Positions 12,053 through 22,261 of a DNA stretch of 64,000 bases are shown one piece after another (position 1 is the first letter of the stretch; each line of letters starts with the position of its first letter). Where the stretch lies: assembly GCA_030323885.1 (NCBI GenBank), contig CM059199.1:4102371-4166370 (forward strand). Direction: 5' to 3'. The translations under genes were made by a program, and so were the position numbers. This stretch comes from Branchipolynoe longqiensis (Eukaryota; Annelida; Polychaeta; Phyllodocida; Polynoidae). The notes under the pieces were generated by a model. It saw only the letters and a list, made by a program, of their open reading frames with translations. It made no database searches and had not been told where the DNA came from.

Positions 12053-12102
12053 GGTACAGAGAGAGTTGATTTCTTTGTTTGGGCTTCACGTCCTAGCAAC
12101 AT
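11203..12102 (-). CDS. LINE pol fragment: RNase H plus C-terminal CCHC
   Basis: Open for 299 codons. The visible part is a retroelement RNase H: IYTDGS (D40), FTAEARA (E73), IYTDSF (D97), WVPGHAG (H140) and GNERADRA (D150) give the four acidic residues plus the usual histidine. A C-terminal ribbon follows, C242, C245, H253, C258 (CIGCQ ... LKHILLSC), typical of LINE ORF2 tails. Endonuclease and reverse transcriptase are missing, so it cannot act alone. RNase H-bearing LINEs include the I/Nimb/LOA groups; I cannot choose between them. The first roughly 17 codons are not LINE: residues 1-10 (MLLGREAQTK) are the 3' end of a SINE-B and the next few are the duplicated target site, so the apparent start codon is accidental. 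Copy 2 at 31 kb has the same protein but with frameshifts. Confidence 0.85.
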   Translation of the reverse strand: MLLGREAQTKKSTLSVPLEYQGLHAEIQGQFADHLSIYTDGSKDQSRVAAAAVCRREKFGVRLLDQSSIFTAEARALLLTLECIEVSNHTNYVIYTDSFSCLLAVAGLKVNHPILATVIYKMNQLTTDGCDIHLCWVPGHAGIQGNERADRAVKKALNCDLEPCLIPHSDLKPLIATHIKSKWQHEWDENINKLKEIEPSVGKPPQTHAGGRWDQVVLSRCRIGHSWLTHAFLLKGEPPPECIGCQSPLTLKHILLSCVNFLALRQQFYTADSMHDLFTKVKQENILAFLRAAGLYHLI

Positions 12103-12150
12103 CTACAGTCATATCCGGCTCTGGATGGGTACCGGCTTGGTGACGGTGCA
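12077..12150 (-). mobile_element. SINE-B 3'-end fragment
   Basis: TTTGGGCTTCACGTCCTAGC, AACATCTACAGTCATATCCG and GATGGGTACCGGCTTGGTGA match the SINE-B 3' end in minus orientation. It then passes into a 31-bp minisatellite whose first unit, GTGCACACTTTTAT, looks derived from the SINE word GTGCGCACT. Confidence 0.7.
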
Positions 12151-12492
12151 CACTTTTATCGTATATCGTCACAGTGTACACTTTTATAGCATATTGTGAG
12201 AGTGTACACTTTTATAGCATATTGTGAGAGTGCACAATTTTATAGCATATTGTGACTGCGCACAGTTTCATAGCATATTGTGACAGTGCACACTTTTATA
12301 GTATATTGTGACAGTGTACACTTTTATATTATATTGTGACAGTGTACACTTTTATAGTATATCGTCACAGTGTACACTTTTATAGCAGATTGTGAGTGCA
12401 CACTTATATAGCATATTGTGAGAGTGTACACTTTAATAGCATATTGTGACAGTGCACACCTTTATAGTATATCGTGACAGTGTACACATTCA
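12145..12492. repeat. 31-bp minisatellite
   Basis: About 11 copies of CACTTTTATAGCATATTG plus TGACAGTGTACA with drift. It begins where the SINE-B fragment is cut off, so it may have grown from SINE sequence. Confidence 0.85.
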
Positions 12493-12496
12493 TAGT

Positions 12497-12718
12497 CTCA
12501 GATGACCTTATAACCACATGAAAGTTTGGTTTAACCATACTGTAAGTGGCCTGGGGCCTGGCAATTTCGATTCTATTAACCGATAGTTTGGATTAACCGA
12601 CTTTGGCTTAACCAACTTTTTTATATGATAAATGGTAGTATTTTGGCGGGCCACCGAAAAAAGTTTGGATTAACCGATCGTTTGGTTAAACCGAGCTTGG
12701 TTTAACGGGGTTGTACTG
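12497..12718 (-). mobile_element. pogo-like MITE, family E2 (partial)
   Basis: Ends at TTTAACGGGGTTGTACTG followed by TA. Inside are GGTTTAACC/TTGGATTAACCGA words and ATATGATAAATGGTAGTATT, all shared with 25652-25978 and 54639-55110. The other end is missing. Confidence 0.75.
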
Positions 12719-12725
12719 TATATAC

Positions 12726-12791
<66 letters not shown>

Positions 12792-12792
12792 T
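12719..12792. repeat. (TA)n microsatellite
   Basis: Long TA run directly after the MITE end. Confidence 0.95.
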
Positions 12793-12896
12793 TATACTTA
12801 TAGGTACACTTAGAAACACATACAGATAAATATATACAAATATATACATATAAATCTCTCGCTATATATAAATCCATATACACAGTGCACATTATA

Positions 12897-13250
12897 TTAA
12901 AGTTGCAAAGTCCGATGGTTTTGAATTTCTGTATTTTTTCTGAGATAAATATATTAGATCGATCACTAGTATCTACTGTAAATTAGTTCAAATTACTTTT
13001 ATTTTAAATGGTAAACTTTTGAGATATTTTGCGTGTAAACATGGAAATTTAGTTTTGACAAGCTTGCCAAAACTCTGACACCATAGACTTCTGCAGTAAC
13101 AGGTTCGGTTAAATTGACTCAGTATTGCCTTCTACGCAGAAACAAATGCTTAATAAGAGCATCAGTATCTAAGTTAGAAATGTAAAATCAAATCTAGATG
13201 ATTGGTTTGGTTTTGAAAATTTGGAATTTCATCGGACTATGCAGATTTAA
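12897..13250. mobile_element. TTAA MITE, family D, full length (354 bp)
   Basis: Begins TTAAAGTTGCAAAGTCCGAT and ends ATCGGACTATGCAGATTTAA, so the first and last 20 bp are inverted repeats inside TTAA. Length matches the copy at 62342-62695 exactly (354 bp including both TTAA). TTAA targets fit piggyBac-type elements (family knowledge). No ORF. Other copies: 15757, 17133, 41455, 62342, and broken pieces at 9412 and 40553. Confidence 0.85.
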
Positions 13251-13319
13251 ACATGAGTAGAAACCCGCCATGAAATACCACGAGACGGGTGCGTCGTCGA
13301 TCCCTCGGCACCGCCCGGG

Positions 13320-13480
13320 TAGGCTCCCTGGACACCCGCCTCTCAGCGGCGGTAAGGCCGGACCCCGGGCGCCAGTAAGGCCGGGCCCCGGGCGCCGGTA
13401 AGGCCGGGCGGGCGCCGGTAAGACCGGGCTCCGGGCGCCGGTAAGGCCGGGCGCCGGTAAGGCCGGGTGCAGGGGTCCGG
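13320..13480. repeat. GC-rich GGCGCCGGTAAGGCCGGGC minisatellite
   Basis: Seven or so degenerate copies of a unit containing GCCGGTAAGGCCGGGC. The R/P/G-rich reverse frames across it have no family signature and I do not accept them as genes. The surrounding 13480-13900 is unique with nothing recognised. Confidence 0.8.
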
Positions 13481-13897
13481 GTCCCCAGCCACCACCCACG
13501 GGCGGGCACCGAATGAAGCCCGGACCGTCGGCCATAAAAGAACACCGTCCGAGCCGCGCGACAAACACCGCCCAATAAAACACCTCGTTTCCATACTCCT
13601 CTCCTCACACCCCATTCTATGGGGGTCTTAGTGCTAATAGAATTCAATCGGTGCTCAGTGATTTCACTCTGTCCCGATCAAGCCAAGTGTGCCGGTAATC
13701 GGTTTGTTCTTTTACAGGAGCTTCGGACCGGCTGAATTGCTATTTATTTACTTCCGGAGATTTTTTTTTTTTTATCATTGAATTTCTGAAAACAGCTGAA
13801 CTGTATAGACTTCTATGATTTTAAACTAGGTTTTGCACTTATATAAACTTTTAGTTTACTCTTACACAATCAAATAGTTTTAAAACATTAAAACCAG

Positions 13898-14170
13898 ATA
13901 TAACCAGATGGGCTGGCCTAATGAGGTAGAGCGTCCATCTCTCGTCGGATCGTGGGTTTGAACCCTGGTAGAGTCAAAGCAATGACTTAAAAATTGATAC
14001 TTGTCGCTTCCTAGCCAGGCCCGTCCTGATATGACCTGAGATGTTGCTAGGACGTAAAACAACAACAAACAAATCCTAGCCAGGCGCTCGGCATTATTAG
14101 GATAAGGCAAGGAGCAGTGGAATGAGGAAGACCAATCGTTTGCAATTGAAATTTCCCCTGCTTAAACAAA
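13898..14170 (+). mobile_element. SINE-B2 carrying a nested 53-bp SINE-B fragment
   Basis: Head GATGGGCTGGCCTAATGAGG, B box GGTTTGAACC, then body and the B2 exit CAGTGGAATGAGGAAGACCA with ATTTCCCCTGCTTAAACAAA. Inside, 14021-14073 is a truncated SINE-B end (CCGTCCTGATATGACC ... AACAACAACAAACAAA) flanked by TCCTAGCCAGGC at 14009-14020 and 14074-14085. Confidence 0.85.
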
Positions 14171-14515
14171 TAATTTACCCAAAAAATAAAATCCCCACAA
14201 ACCATAAAGTATTTTTTAGCATATTCTCTTTTACTTCTCTGTTGAGTGATATATAGTCTAGATTTGAAAAGATGGAAAATTAAAAAAACAAGATGGAAAA
14301 TAAAAAAACAATATCTCGAAAATGAATATGGCCATAGTTGTCGACATTGGCATTGAATAAAAGTTTAAAAAACCTAAGACACTCAGTCCCTTCCAGAGAT
14401 GAGATGGGAGAAGGAGGGAACGGAAAGGAGAGGAGGCAGGTTTGGACTGCATTTGAATTATAAATGGCTTTTAATACAATTTATGTTGCTTGGAAAAAAA
14501 ATCATTTAATAATTT
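14171..14515. other. AT-rich unique sequence
   Basis: No repeat family or credible gene. A reverse-strand frame of 64 codons here is F/S-rich without a recognisable domain. Confidence 0.4.
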
Positions 14516-14517
14516 TG

Positions 14518-14710
14518 ATTAGTTAGTTAGTTGTGATTGCTTAATGCTGTTTCGGCAGCAAAGGCCATACTCACGGTGAGAAGTGTTCAAATGTTATTAT
14601 TCTCTTGTATTATTATCGGGCTTTCGCTTTGAACACCGAATGCAAAAGCACACAATCTATTATGTGTTTATGTCGAGAGATACTTTTGAAGTTAAAAGCT
14701 CACAATTACA
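14518..14710 (-). mobile_element. 3' end of a related LINE
   Basis: Starts with TTAGTTAGTTAGTTG (tail on the minus strand CTAA-type) and continues TGTTTCGGCAGCAAAGGCCA, TACTCACGGTGAGAAGTGTT, AAAAGCTCACAATTAC, clearly related to the 3' UTR of the RNase H LINE at 10975-11130 but with a different tail repeat. Confidence 0.7.
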
Positions 14711-14714
14711 AAAA

Positions 14715-15170
14715 GTTGAAAATATATTTATTTGAATAAAACCCGTATAGATCGACACTTGTGAATCGAAGTGAAAATGGCCGAAAACATATTTATTTGA
14801 ATAAAACACATGTCATCCGATACTTATGAATCAAACTTGTTGCGGCCGAAAATATATTTATTTGAATAAAACCCATATAGATCGACATTTGTGAATCAAA
14901 CTAAAAATGGCCGAAACGTATTTATTTGAAGAAAAACACACATAAGCCGACACTTGTGAATCAAACTTGGTCTGGTCAAAAATATATTTATTTGAATAAA
15001 CCCCACATAAACCGACACTTGTGAATCAAACTTGGTCTGGTCAAAAAATTATTTATTTGAATAAAACCCACATAAACCGAGACTTGTGAATCAAACTTGG
15101 TCTGGTCAAAAATACATTTATTTGAATAAAACCCACATAACCGATACTTGTTAATCAAACCTGCTAGATC
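14715..15170. repeat. about 66-bp minisatellite
   Basis: About seven copies of a unit with AATATATTTATTTGAATAAA, ACCCACATAAACCGACACTT and GTGAATCAAACTTGGTCTGG. The first units have AATGGCCGAAA in place of GTCTGGTCAAAA. Confidence 0.85.
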
Positions 15171-15254
15171 CCAACCTTACAGTATTTGTGAACAAAATAA
15201 GATTTTTTCTCGCAGATAAATCTTAGAATGTGGGCCTGTCATTAGATTCACCTG

Positions 15255-15560
15255 AAATATAAACCATGTTCCATCGTGAAATATAAACCGTGTGTTCCAT
15301 CATGAAATATAAACCGTGTGTTCCATCGTGAAATATAAACCATGTGTTCCATCATGAAATATAAACCGTGTGTTCCATCGTGAAATATAAACCGTGTGTT
15401 CCATCATGAAATATAAACCGTGTGTTCCATCGTGAAATATAAACTGTGTGTTCCATCATGAAATATAAACCATGTGTTCCATCGTGAAATATAAACCGTG
15501 TGTTCCATCGTGAAATATAAACCGTGTGTTCCATCATGAAATATAAACCGCGTGTTCCAT
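15255..15560. repeat. 26-bp minisatellite with alternating variants
   Basis: About 11 units of CCATCGTGAAATATAAACCG plus TGTGTT. The ATCGTG and ATCATG variants mostly alternate, giving a 52-bp higher-order unit. Three reading frames pass through without a stop, which explains the repetitive open frame. Confidence 0.9.
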
Positions 15561-15756
15561 CGCTCCTAGAAGCGGAGAAATAACAGAATTGTTCCCAAAA
15601 TACTACTTACCACTGACAACTGTGCCTAAATCAAAGCAAAAACTGATCTAGTAGGAATTAACTATATTGGCGTAAAGTTGAGGAACTGGGAGAGAATGTC
15701 AACAAAGAAAAGGATGATGGACACAGAAAGCTCTTGATTCGACTTTAAAGGTCCAT

Positions 15757-16110
15757 TCAAGTTGCACAGTCCGATGGTTTTGAGTTTCTGACATTTTCTG
15801 AGATAAATACATTAGGCTGATCGGTATAATGTACCTTACTTTAGTTTGAAGTAACTTCTATTTTAAATGCCTAACTTTTGAGATATTTTAAGTGCAACCA
15901 TGCATAATTAATTTTAGCAAGCTTGCCAAAACCCTGACACCACAGCCTTCTGCAGTAACAGGTTCTATTCAATTAGCTCAGTATTCCCTTGTGTGCAGAG
16001 ATAAATGTTTAATATGTGCACCAGTATCTAAGTTAGATATGTAGAAAAAAAAATAGATGATTGCTTTGGTTTTGAAAATTTGATGTTTTCATCGGACTAT
16101 GCAGCTTTAA
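15757..16110. mobile_element. TTAA MITE, family D
   Basis: Starts TTCAAGTTGCACAGTCCGAT (TTAA decayed to TTCA) and ends ATCGGACTATGCAGCTTTAA. The interior is collinear with 12897-13250 (AGCTTGCCAAAACCCTGACA, TCTGCAGTAACAGGTTC). Confidence 0.85.
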
Positions 16111-16225
16111 TCTATCTGACCTAATCAATTATTCACACAAAAGTAGTGGGTTGTGATATATATGTATGCGAACAATATATCTGTAGTATATCAGATTGCA
16201 GAATAATGTGGTTATTTCTATAACC

Positions 16226-16614
16226 AAAGACCCTATAATACTAAGACGGCTCACTCAGCGTGTACTGTGTAATCAAAATGATCAAACCCACCACTTGGTG
16301 CGATGGCTGTTCTCTTGGTTAAACAGTTGCTATATTATATGTATAAATGTATATATGAATGTGAAAGATGTGTGATGATGGCGATGATGATGATGATGAT
16401 GCGATGCTGATGATGATGTGTATTTGTTCATAGCAATTTCATATTGATGTGTATTCATACTTACCTATCTCATGTATAATATAATTGTATGTGTTTACAT
16501 GTGAAACACCAACCAGCAGCCAGGCTGATCAAACCCACCACAAGGTGGCACTGTGAAATTTACATTACCATTGGAGAGATAGGGAGTGAGCCGTCTTAGT
16601 ATTATAGGGTCTTT
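16226..16614. mobile_element. putative MITE with 31-bp perfect TIRs
   Basis: AAAGACCCTATAATACTAAG and CGGCTCACTC (16226-16256) recur as an exact reverse complement at 16584-16614. The flanks TCTATAACC (left) and TCTATAAACC (right) look like a 9-10 bp target duplication with one indel. Interior: two direct GATCAAACCCACCAC (16279, 16528) and a GATGAT microsatellite at 16376-16420. A 9-bp duplication would suggest Mutator-like, but this is inference. Confidence 0.65.
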
Positions 16615-16679
16615 TCTATAAACCAGCCTTCCGACACTTCTTCTAATGGGTTGTTTCGGAGCCCTGTCACAAGAGACAG

Positions 16680-16757
16680 TCATCATCATCATCATGCTGT
16701 CGGTCACAATGCGACAAAGACTGCTTTCATTACTTGACTGCCGCTCTCCATTTATTT
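16680..16757 (-). mobile_element. LINE 3' end with ATG/ATC tail
   Basis: TCATCATCATCATCATGCTG and CTTTCATTACTTGACTGCCG match the LINE end at 23636-23705. On the minus strand it reads KWRAAVK then stop, with a GATGAT tail. Sequence to about 17040 continues as a decayed frame (stop just upstream of NKWRAAVK), without recognisable domains. Confidence 0.6.
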
Positions 16758-17132
16758 CATGAAAGCTGCCTGCAAAAGTGTTGAAGTGCTGCTGGCTTTT
16801 GCAAGTTACCAGCGGCACTCTCTCGAGGAGCAAATAGAGTGTTTCACACCGGAAAGAACATGTCCAGACAGGCGCAAAACTATTTGTCCCTGCAGTGGCT
16901 GGTCGGGAGATGTTGGGAGCTCCATACATCAACCGCCCTTGATGCTGCCACAGTGACATGGTTTTCTGTTCAGGGTTTGCTCCCTTAGCCTTCTGTTCTG
17001 TCAAGAACCTGTACCACAAGGCAGTGGTTTACAACTCTGCAGGGCTGGGGCGTCAAACTCCCTGATGGTATGCCTACAGCTTTAGAAACTCACTAAATCA
17101 AGTTGGCAAAAATAGTATTGAACACAATGAAT

Positions 17133-17712
17133 TTAAAGTTGCATAGTCCGATAGTTTTGAGGTTCTGACATTTTCTGAGATCAATATATTAGGTTGATCG
17201 TTATTATTTACCTTATTTTAGCTTGAAGTCATTTTTATTGTAGGCTATATTGCTAACCTTTAAGATATTTGAAGTGTAACCATGCCAAATTAATTTTGGC
17301 ATGTGTGCTAAACTCTATATCATTCTGCAGTAAGCAATTCTATTCAAGTCCCTCAGTATTCCCTTTTGTGTGGTGACAAATATTCAATAAGTACACCAGG
17401 ATCTAAGTTTGATAGGTAAAATCAAAATCATCAAAACCAGATGGGATGGCCGAATGAGTTAGAGCGTCCGTCTCCCGTGTTTGGTAGATCGTGGGGTCGT
17501 GGGTTCGAACCCTGGTCGAGTCAAACCAATGACTTCAAAATTGATACTTGTCGCTTCCTAGCCAGGCACTCGGCATTATTAGGATAGGCCAAGGAGCAGT
17601 GGAATGAGGAAAACCAATTGTCCACGATTTAAATTTCTCCTGCTTAAACAACTAATGGACCAAAACAAAACAAAAAATCAAATTTAGATAATTGTTTTGG
17701 TTTAAAAAAAAG
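17133..17712. mobile_element. TTAA MITE, family D, interrupted by SINE-B2
   Basis: Starts TTAAAGTTGCATAGTCCGAT and follows the D consensus to GGTAAAATCAAA, then resumes after the SINE at AATCAAATTTAGATAATTGT (17677). The far TIR is decayed into an A run. Confidence 0.75.
17438..17674 (+). mobile_element. SINE-B2, best-preserved copy
   Basis: A box GATGGCCGAATGAGTTAGAG, B box GTGGGTTCGAACCC, body GATACTTGTCGCTTCCTAGC, then the B2 exit CAAGGAGCAGTGGAATGAGG and CTGCTTAAACAACTAATGG with a CAAAA-rich tail. Inserted in MITE D; AATCAAA is repeated on the two sides. Confidence 0.85.
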
Positions 17713-18029
17713 AGACAGTGCTGCGTGAGTAACTAGTCCCGACATGTGTCGAAATGATACTACAATTAGCTTCTTACAAAACACTAACTATAACTATAAA
17801 CCACAACCAGCATAAAAGTGTCACCTTTGTCATAGTATCTATGCATTGAATTAAAGAATAGAGCTTAATTTATGTCAGTGTACTGTGTAGCCTACAATTT
17901 GGGTTGTCAATAACATCTGTTTATGTATATAATATATATATCTGACTTACAGCATCATGCACATGCTGAGGTTTTTGGTGTAGCAGCTGCTACCTCCTTG
18001 CGACCTAAATGCCACGAAATGGTTGGCAA

Positions 18030-18125
18030 CCGGTCGGCGACGGTTCAGAAAGTGGTCGGAAAGTGGTCGGAAAGTGGTCGGAAAGTGGTTGCGAAGTGGT
18101 CGCAAAGAGGTTGCAAGCGAACGCA
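18030..18125. repeat. 12-bp minisatellite GTGGTCGGAAA(A/G)
   Basis: AAGTGGTCGGA repeated about four times, grading into AAGTGGTTGCG and AAGTGGTCGCA. Confidence 0.8.
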
Positions 18126-18189
18126 GGCGTAGTGACTAGGAGGGGGATGGCACTAAACACAACCAAAAGTGGAGATTTTATATAGACAC

Positions 18190-19562
18190 AACACTACATT
18201 CGCACAGCGTTAGACTCAGCCTGAAGTCAGTGTTATCACCCACAAACACCGCACTACTTTCACACAGTTCTAAACTCAGCCTGAAGTAAGTGTTCTCACA
18301 CACAAATACAGCACTACCTTCATACAGTTCTAGACTCAGACTGAATTAAGTGTTGTCACCCACAAACACCGCACGACCTTCTCACAGTTCTAAACTCAGC
18401 CTGAAGTAAGTGTTGTCATCCACAAACACCGCACTACCTTCATACAGTTCTAAACTCAGCCTGAAGTAAGTGTTGTCACCCACAAACACCGCACTACCTT
18501 CATACAGTTCTAAATTCAGCCTGAAGTAAGTGTTGTCACCCACAAGCACCACACTACCTTCATACAGTTCTAAACTCAGCCTGAAGTAAGTGTTGTCACC
18601 CACAAACACCGCACTACCTTCACACAGTTCTAAACTCAGCCTGAAATAGGTGTTGTCACCCACAAACACCGCACTACGTTCACACAGTTCTAAACTCAGC
18701 CTGAAGTAAGTGTTGTCACCCACAAACACCGCACTACCTTCACACAGTTCTAAACTCAGCCTGAAATAGGTGTTGTCACCCACAAACACCGCACTACGTT
18801 CACACAGTTCTAAACTCAGACTGAAGTAAGTGTTGTCACCCACAAACACCGCACTACCTTCATACAGTTCTAACCTCAGCCTGAAGTAAGTGTTGTCACC
18901 CACAAACACGCACTACCTTCATACAGTTCTAAACTCAGCCTAAAGTAAGTGTTGTCACCCACAAACACTGCACTACCTTCATACACTTCTAAACTCAGCC
19001 TGAAATAGGTGTTGTCACCCACAAACACAGCACTACCTTCATACAGTTCTAAACTCAGCCTGAAGTAAATGTTGTCACCCACAAACACCGCACTACCTTC
19101 ATACAGTTCTAAACTCAGCCTGAAGTAAGTGTTGTCACCCACAAACACTGCACAACCTTCATACAGTTCTAAACTCAGCCTGAAATAGGTGTTGTCACCC
19201 ACAAACACAGCACTACCTTCATACAGTTCTAAACTCAGCCTGAAATAGGTGTTGTCACCCACAAACACAGCACTACCTTCACACAGTTCTAAACTCAGCC
19301 TGAAGTAAATCTTGTCACCCACAAACACTGCACTACCTTCATACAGTTCTAAACTCAGCCTAAAGTAAGTGTTGTCACCCACAAACACTGCACTACCTTC
19401 ATACAGTTCTAAACTCAGCCTGAACTAGGTGTTGTCACCCACAAACACCGCACTACCTTCATATAGTTCTAAACTCAGCCTGAAGTAAGTGTTGTCACCC
19501 ACAAACACCGCACTACCTTCACACAGTTCTAAACTCAGCCTAAAGTAAGTGTTGTCACCCAC
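18190..19562. repeat. 60-bp minisatellite, about 23 copies
   Basis: Unit: CACCCACAAACACCGCACTA, CCTTCATACAGTTCTAAACT, CAGCCTGAAGTAAGTGTTGT. Because 60 is a multiple of three, the minus strand reads a 20-residue repeat FVGDNTYFRLSLELCEGSAV across most of it (18382-18909, 18876-19388, 19425-19664). The frame is broken once by a 1-bp deletion near 18908 and once by a TAG at 19425. Recurrent variants include ACTTAC to ACCTAT, silent in this frame, but others change residues (C/Y, G/R). I treat it as a satellite, not a gene. Confidence 0.9.
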
Positions 19563-19719
19563 ATTCAATTGTCCGCAGCCTCGGTTTCTGGGGAAACTGG
19601 TGAATTTAGCTTTTTCCATCGTAATATTGTAATTGTAACTGTAACATGCCGACATGTACACCACCCCCTCAACAAATCATATCCCTACAGAGGCGCCAAT
19701 TATTAGTGTGATTTACAAG

Positions 19720-20215
19720 ATGGTATCACTATGCTATATCATCTCTTCTACAATAATTATATACTATGTAATCAATATGCCAAATTATGTTCTCTACAAA
19801 ATAAACTAGGTAATCATTTGACTCAATTATGTTCTCTACAATCTATACTAGGTAATCAAAATGATAAATTATGTTTTCCCAGTACAATAGACACTAGTTA
19901 ATCACTATACTAAATTATGTTCTCTACAATATATACTATGTAATTAATATGCTAAATTATGTTCTCTACAATATGTACTTGGTAATCGTTATACTACATT
20001 ATGTTCTCTACAATATATACTATCTAATCAATATGCTAAATTATGTTCTCTACAATATATACTTGGCAATCATTATACTAAATTATGCTGGTGACAATAT
20101 ATAGTTGCCTAGTATCACTATGATCAATTATGTTTTCAAAGTACAATATTCACTAGGTATTCGCTCTACTAAATTATGTTCTCTACACTACATAGTAGAC
20201 AATCACTATGATAAA
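19720..20215. repeat. about 42-bp minisatellite
   Basis: About 11 degenerate copies of AAATTATGTTCTCTACAATA plus TATACTAGGTAATCAATATG. It abuts the end of the 60-bp array region by about 160 bp. Confidence 0.85.
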
Positions 20216-20554
20216 TTACACAGGTCGAGGGTAGGATTAGCTGTTGTTGGATTTGTGTATTTGTTGGTGAGGGTGATGTGAGTTGAGGGTGTGTGTGTGT
20301 GGAGGTGGGAGGGAGGGGATCGGCCCATGCACCCCATGATTCAGGTAGACTACAGATACGATGGCAGTGCATGCAATAGTGGCATGCTAATTGACACTGT
20401 CACCAACAGGCAGGATGTCAATGCTGGGATCCACATAGTACACACCTGGGCAACTGTCACTGCAGTAATAAGCGGTCACATTGAGTCTCTTCCGAAAAGT
20501 GCACTTGCTAAAAAAAAAACACGCCACATGCCAGCGGCAACAAAAAAGAATGTA

Positions 20555-21545
20555 CTCTATTCCTATTAGATGGTATATTACAAGATAAAGTGTACTTTCT
20601 TCCTATTAGTTAGTGTGTTGCAACAACAACAACTGAACTCTCTTCCTAGTAGATATTGTATTACAACAACAAAAACTGAACTCTCTTCCTATTAGATAGT
20701 GTATTACAACAACAAAAACTGTACTCTCTTCATATTAGATAGTGTATTGCAACAAGAACTGTATTCTCTTCCTATTAGATAGTATACTAGAACTTAAAAG
20801 AACAAAAACTGTACTCTCTTCCTATAAAATAGGGTATTGCAACAACAAAAACTGTACTCTCTTCCTATTAGATATGGTATTGCAACAACAACAACTGTAC
20901 TCTCTTCCTATTAGATAGGTTATTGCAACAACAAAAACTGTACTCTATTCCTATTAGATAGTGTATTACAACACCAAAAACTGTACTCTCTTCCTATTAG
21001 ATAGGGTATTGCAACAACAACGACTGTACTCTCTTCCTATTAGATAAGGTATTGCAACAACAAAAACTGTACTCTCTTCCTATTAGATAGGGTATTACAA
21101 CACCAAAACTGTACTCTCTTCATATTAGATAGGGCATTGCAACAACAACTGTACTCTCTTCCTCTTAGATAGGTTATTGCAAAGCCATAGAATGTACTCT
21201 CTTCCTATTAGATAGTGTATTGCAACACCAAAAACTGTACACTCTTCCTATTAGATAGGGTATTGCAACAACAACAAATGTACTGTCTTCATATTAGATA
21301 GCGTATTGCAACAACAAAAACTGTACTCTCTTCCTATTAGATAGGGTATTACAACAACAAAAACTGTACTCTCTTCCTATTAGATAGCATATTACAACAA
21401 CAAAAACTGTACTCTCTTCCTATTAGATAGTGTATTGCAACACCAAAAGCTGTACTCTATTCCTACAAGATAGTATATTACAACCACAAACTGCACTCTA
21501 TTCCTACTAGATAGTATATTACAAGAACATGTGTATTTTCTTATG
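20555..21545. repeat. about 44-bp minisatellite
   Basis: About 22 copies of CTGTACTCTCTTCCTATTAG plus ATAGTGTATTGCAACAACAA. Third large satellite within 3.5 kb. Confidence 0.9.
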
Positions 21546-21714
21546 ATTTGATAGTGTATTACAACACTAGAGACTAGGTTCTTCCTATTAGATAGTATTA
21601 GTACATTACCTCGGATTTAGGCAGGATTGTTATTCACCCTTACTTTGTATAATGGTGACTCTTTTATTTATTGAGAAATATGAGCATTCAATTTGTTTAA
21701 TTTATTTCGATGTA

Positions 21715-22075
21715 GTGAGAGCAGATGTCACATCTGAATTGTCGCTCCGTTTTGATCAGCAGACGATATTTTGGATGAATAGAAGGCATGGATCGAAGGC
21801 AGACGACATCAGTGAATTACTGCTATTTACTGGTTAAATCGTAGCAATAATTCACTAATGTCGTCTGCCTTCGCTCAATGTCTGCTGTCCCCACTCAAAC
21901 TAGTCAAAGTCATTTAATGTGGGCTGAAGACATGGCGTGAAGCTGAAAGCAGACGACATCAGTGAATTATTTTCTCCGATTTAGTCAGCAGACGACAGAC
22001 GCAGGGACAAAAACAGTGAAATCAGACCATGTTTACTGAGTGTACATCGCAATGAATTACGCCCAGACGACAGAA
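21715..22075. repeat. GCAGACGACATCAGTGAATTA repeat cluster with hairpin
   Basis: The word GCAGACGACATCAGTGAATT occurs direct at 21799 and 21949 and inverted at about 21849-21870. Arms 21794-21825 and 21842-21873 pair over about 32 bp with a 16-nt loop. CAGCAGACGA also occurs at 21757 and 21986. Unassigned element. Confidence 0.65.
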
Positions 22076-22261
22076 AACATTAATAAGGGCAGTGAATGTG
22101 TTGATCGGCTGATGGTGAGCGATAATTAGGCACTTCTGCCTCTCACGTGGAGTTATGCAGACTCATTTCCCACCACTGCACAACATGTGAAGCACACCCA
22201 TTACCTGAAAGAGGGGTGGTTGGCGTTAACATTTAGCGTCACTCCAGGTAGGGGAGTGTTC

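Noticed and set aside
13237..13647. GC-rich 136-codon frame as a gene
   Set aside because: Covers a GCCGGTAAGGCCGGGC minisatellite and several frames are open at once.
16495..17019. 174-codon frame
   Set aside because: Runs from an undefined segment through a LINE tail (MMMMM from GATGAT) into a MITE arm; no continuous homology.
18190..19562. CRISPR-like array
   Set aside because: Units are contiguous 60-bp repeats without unique spacers, in a eukaryotic setting with no cas genes.
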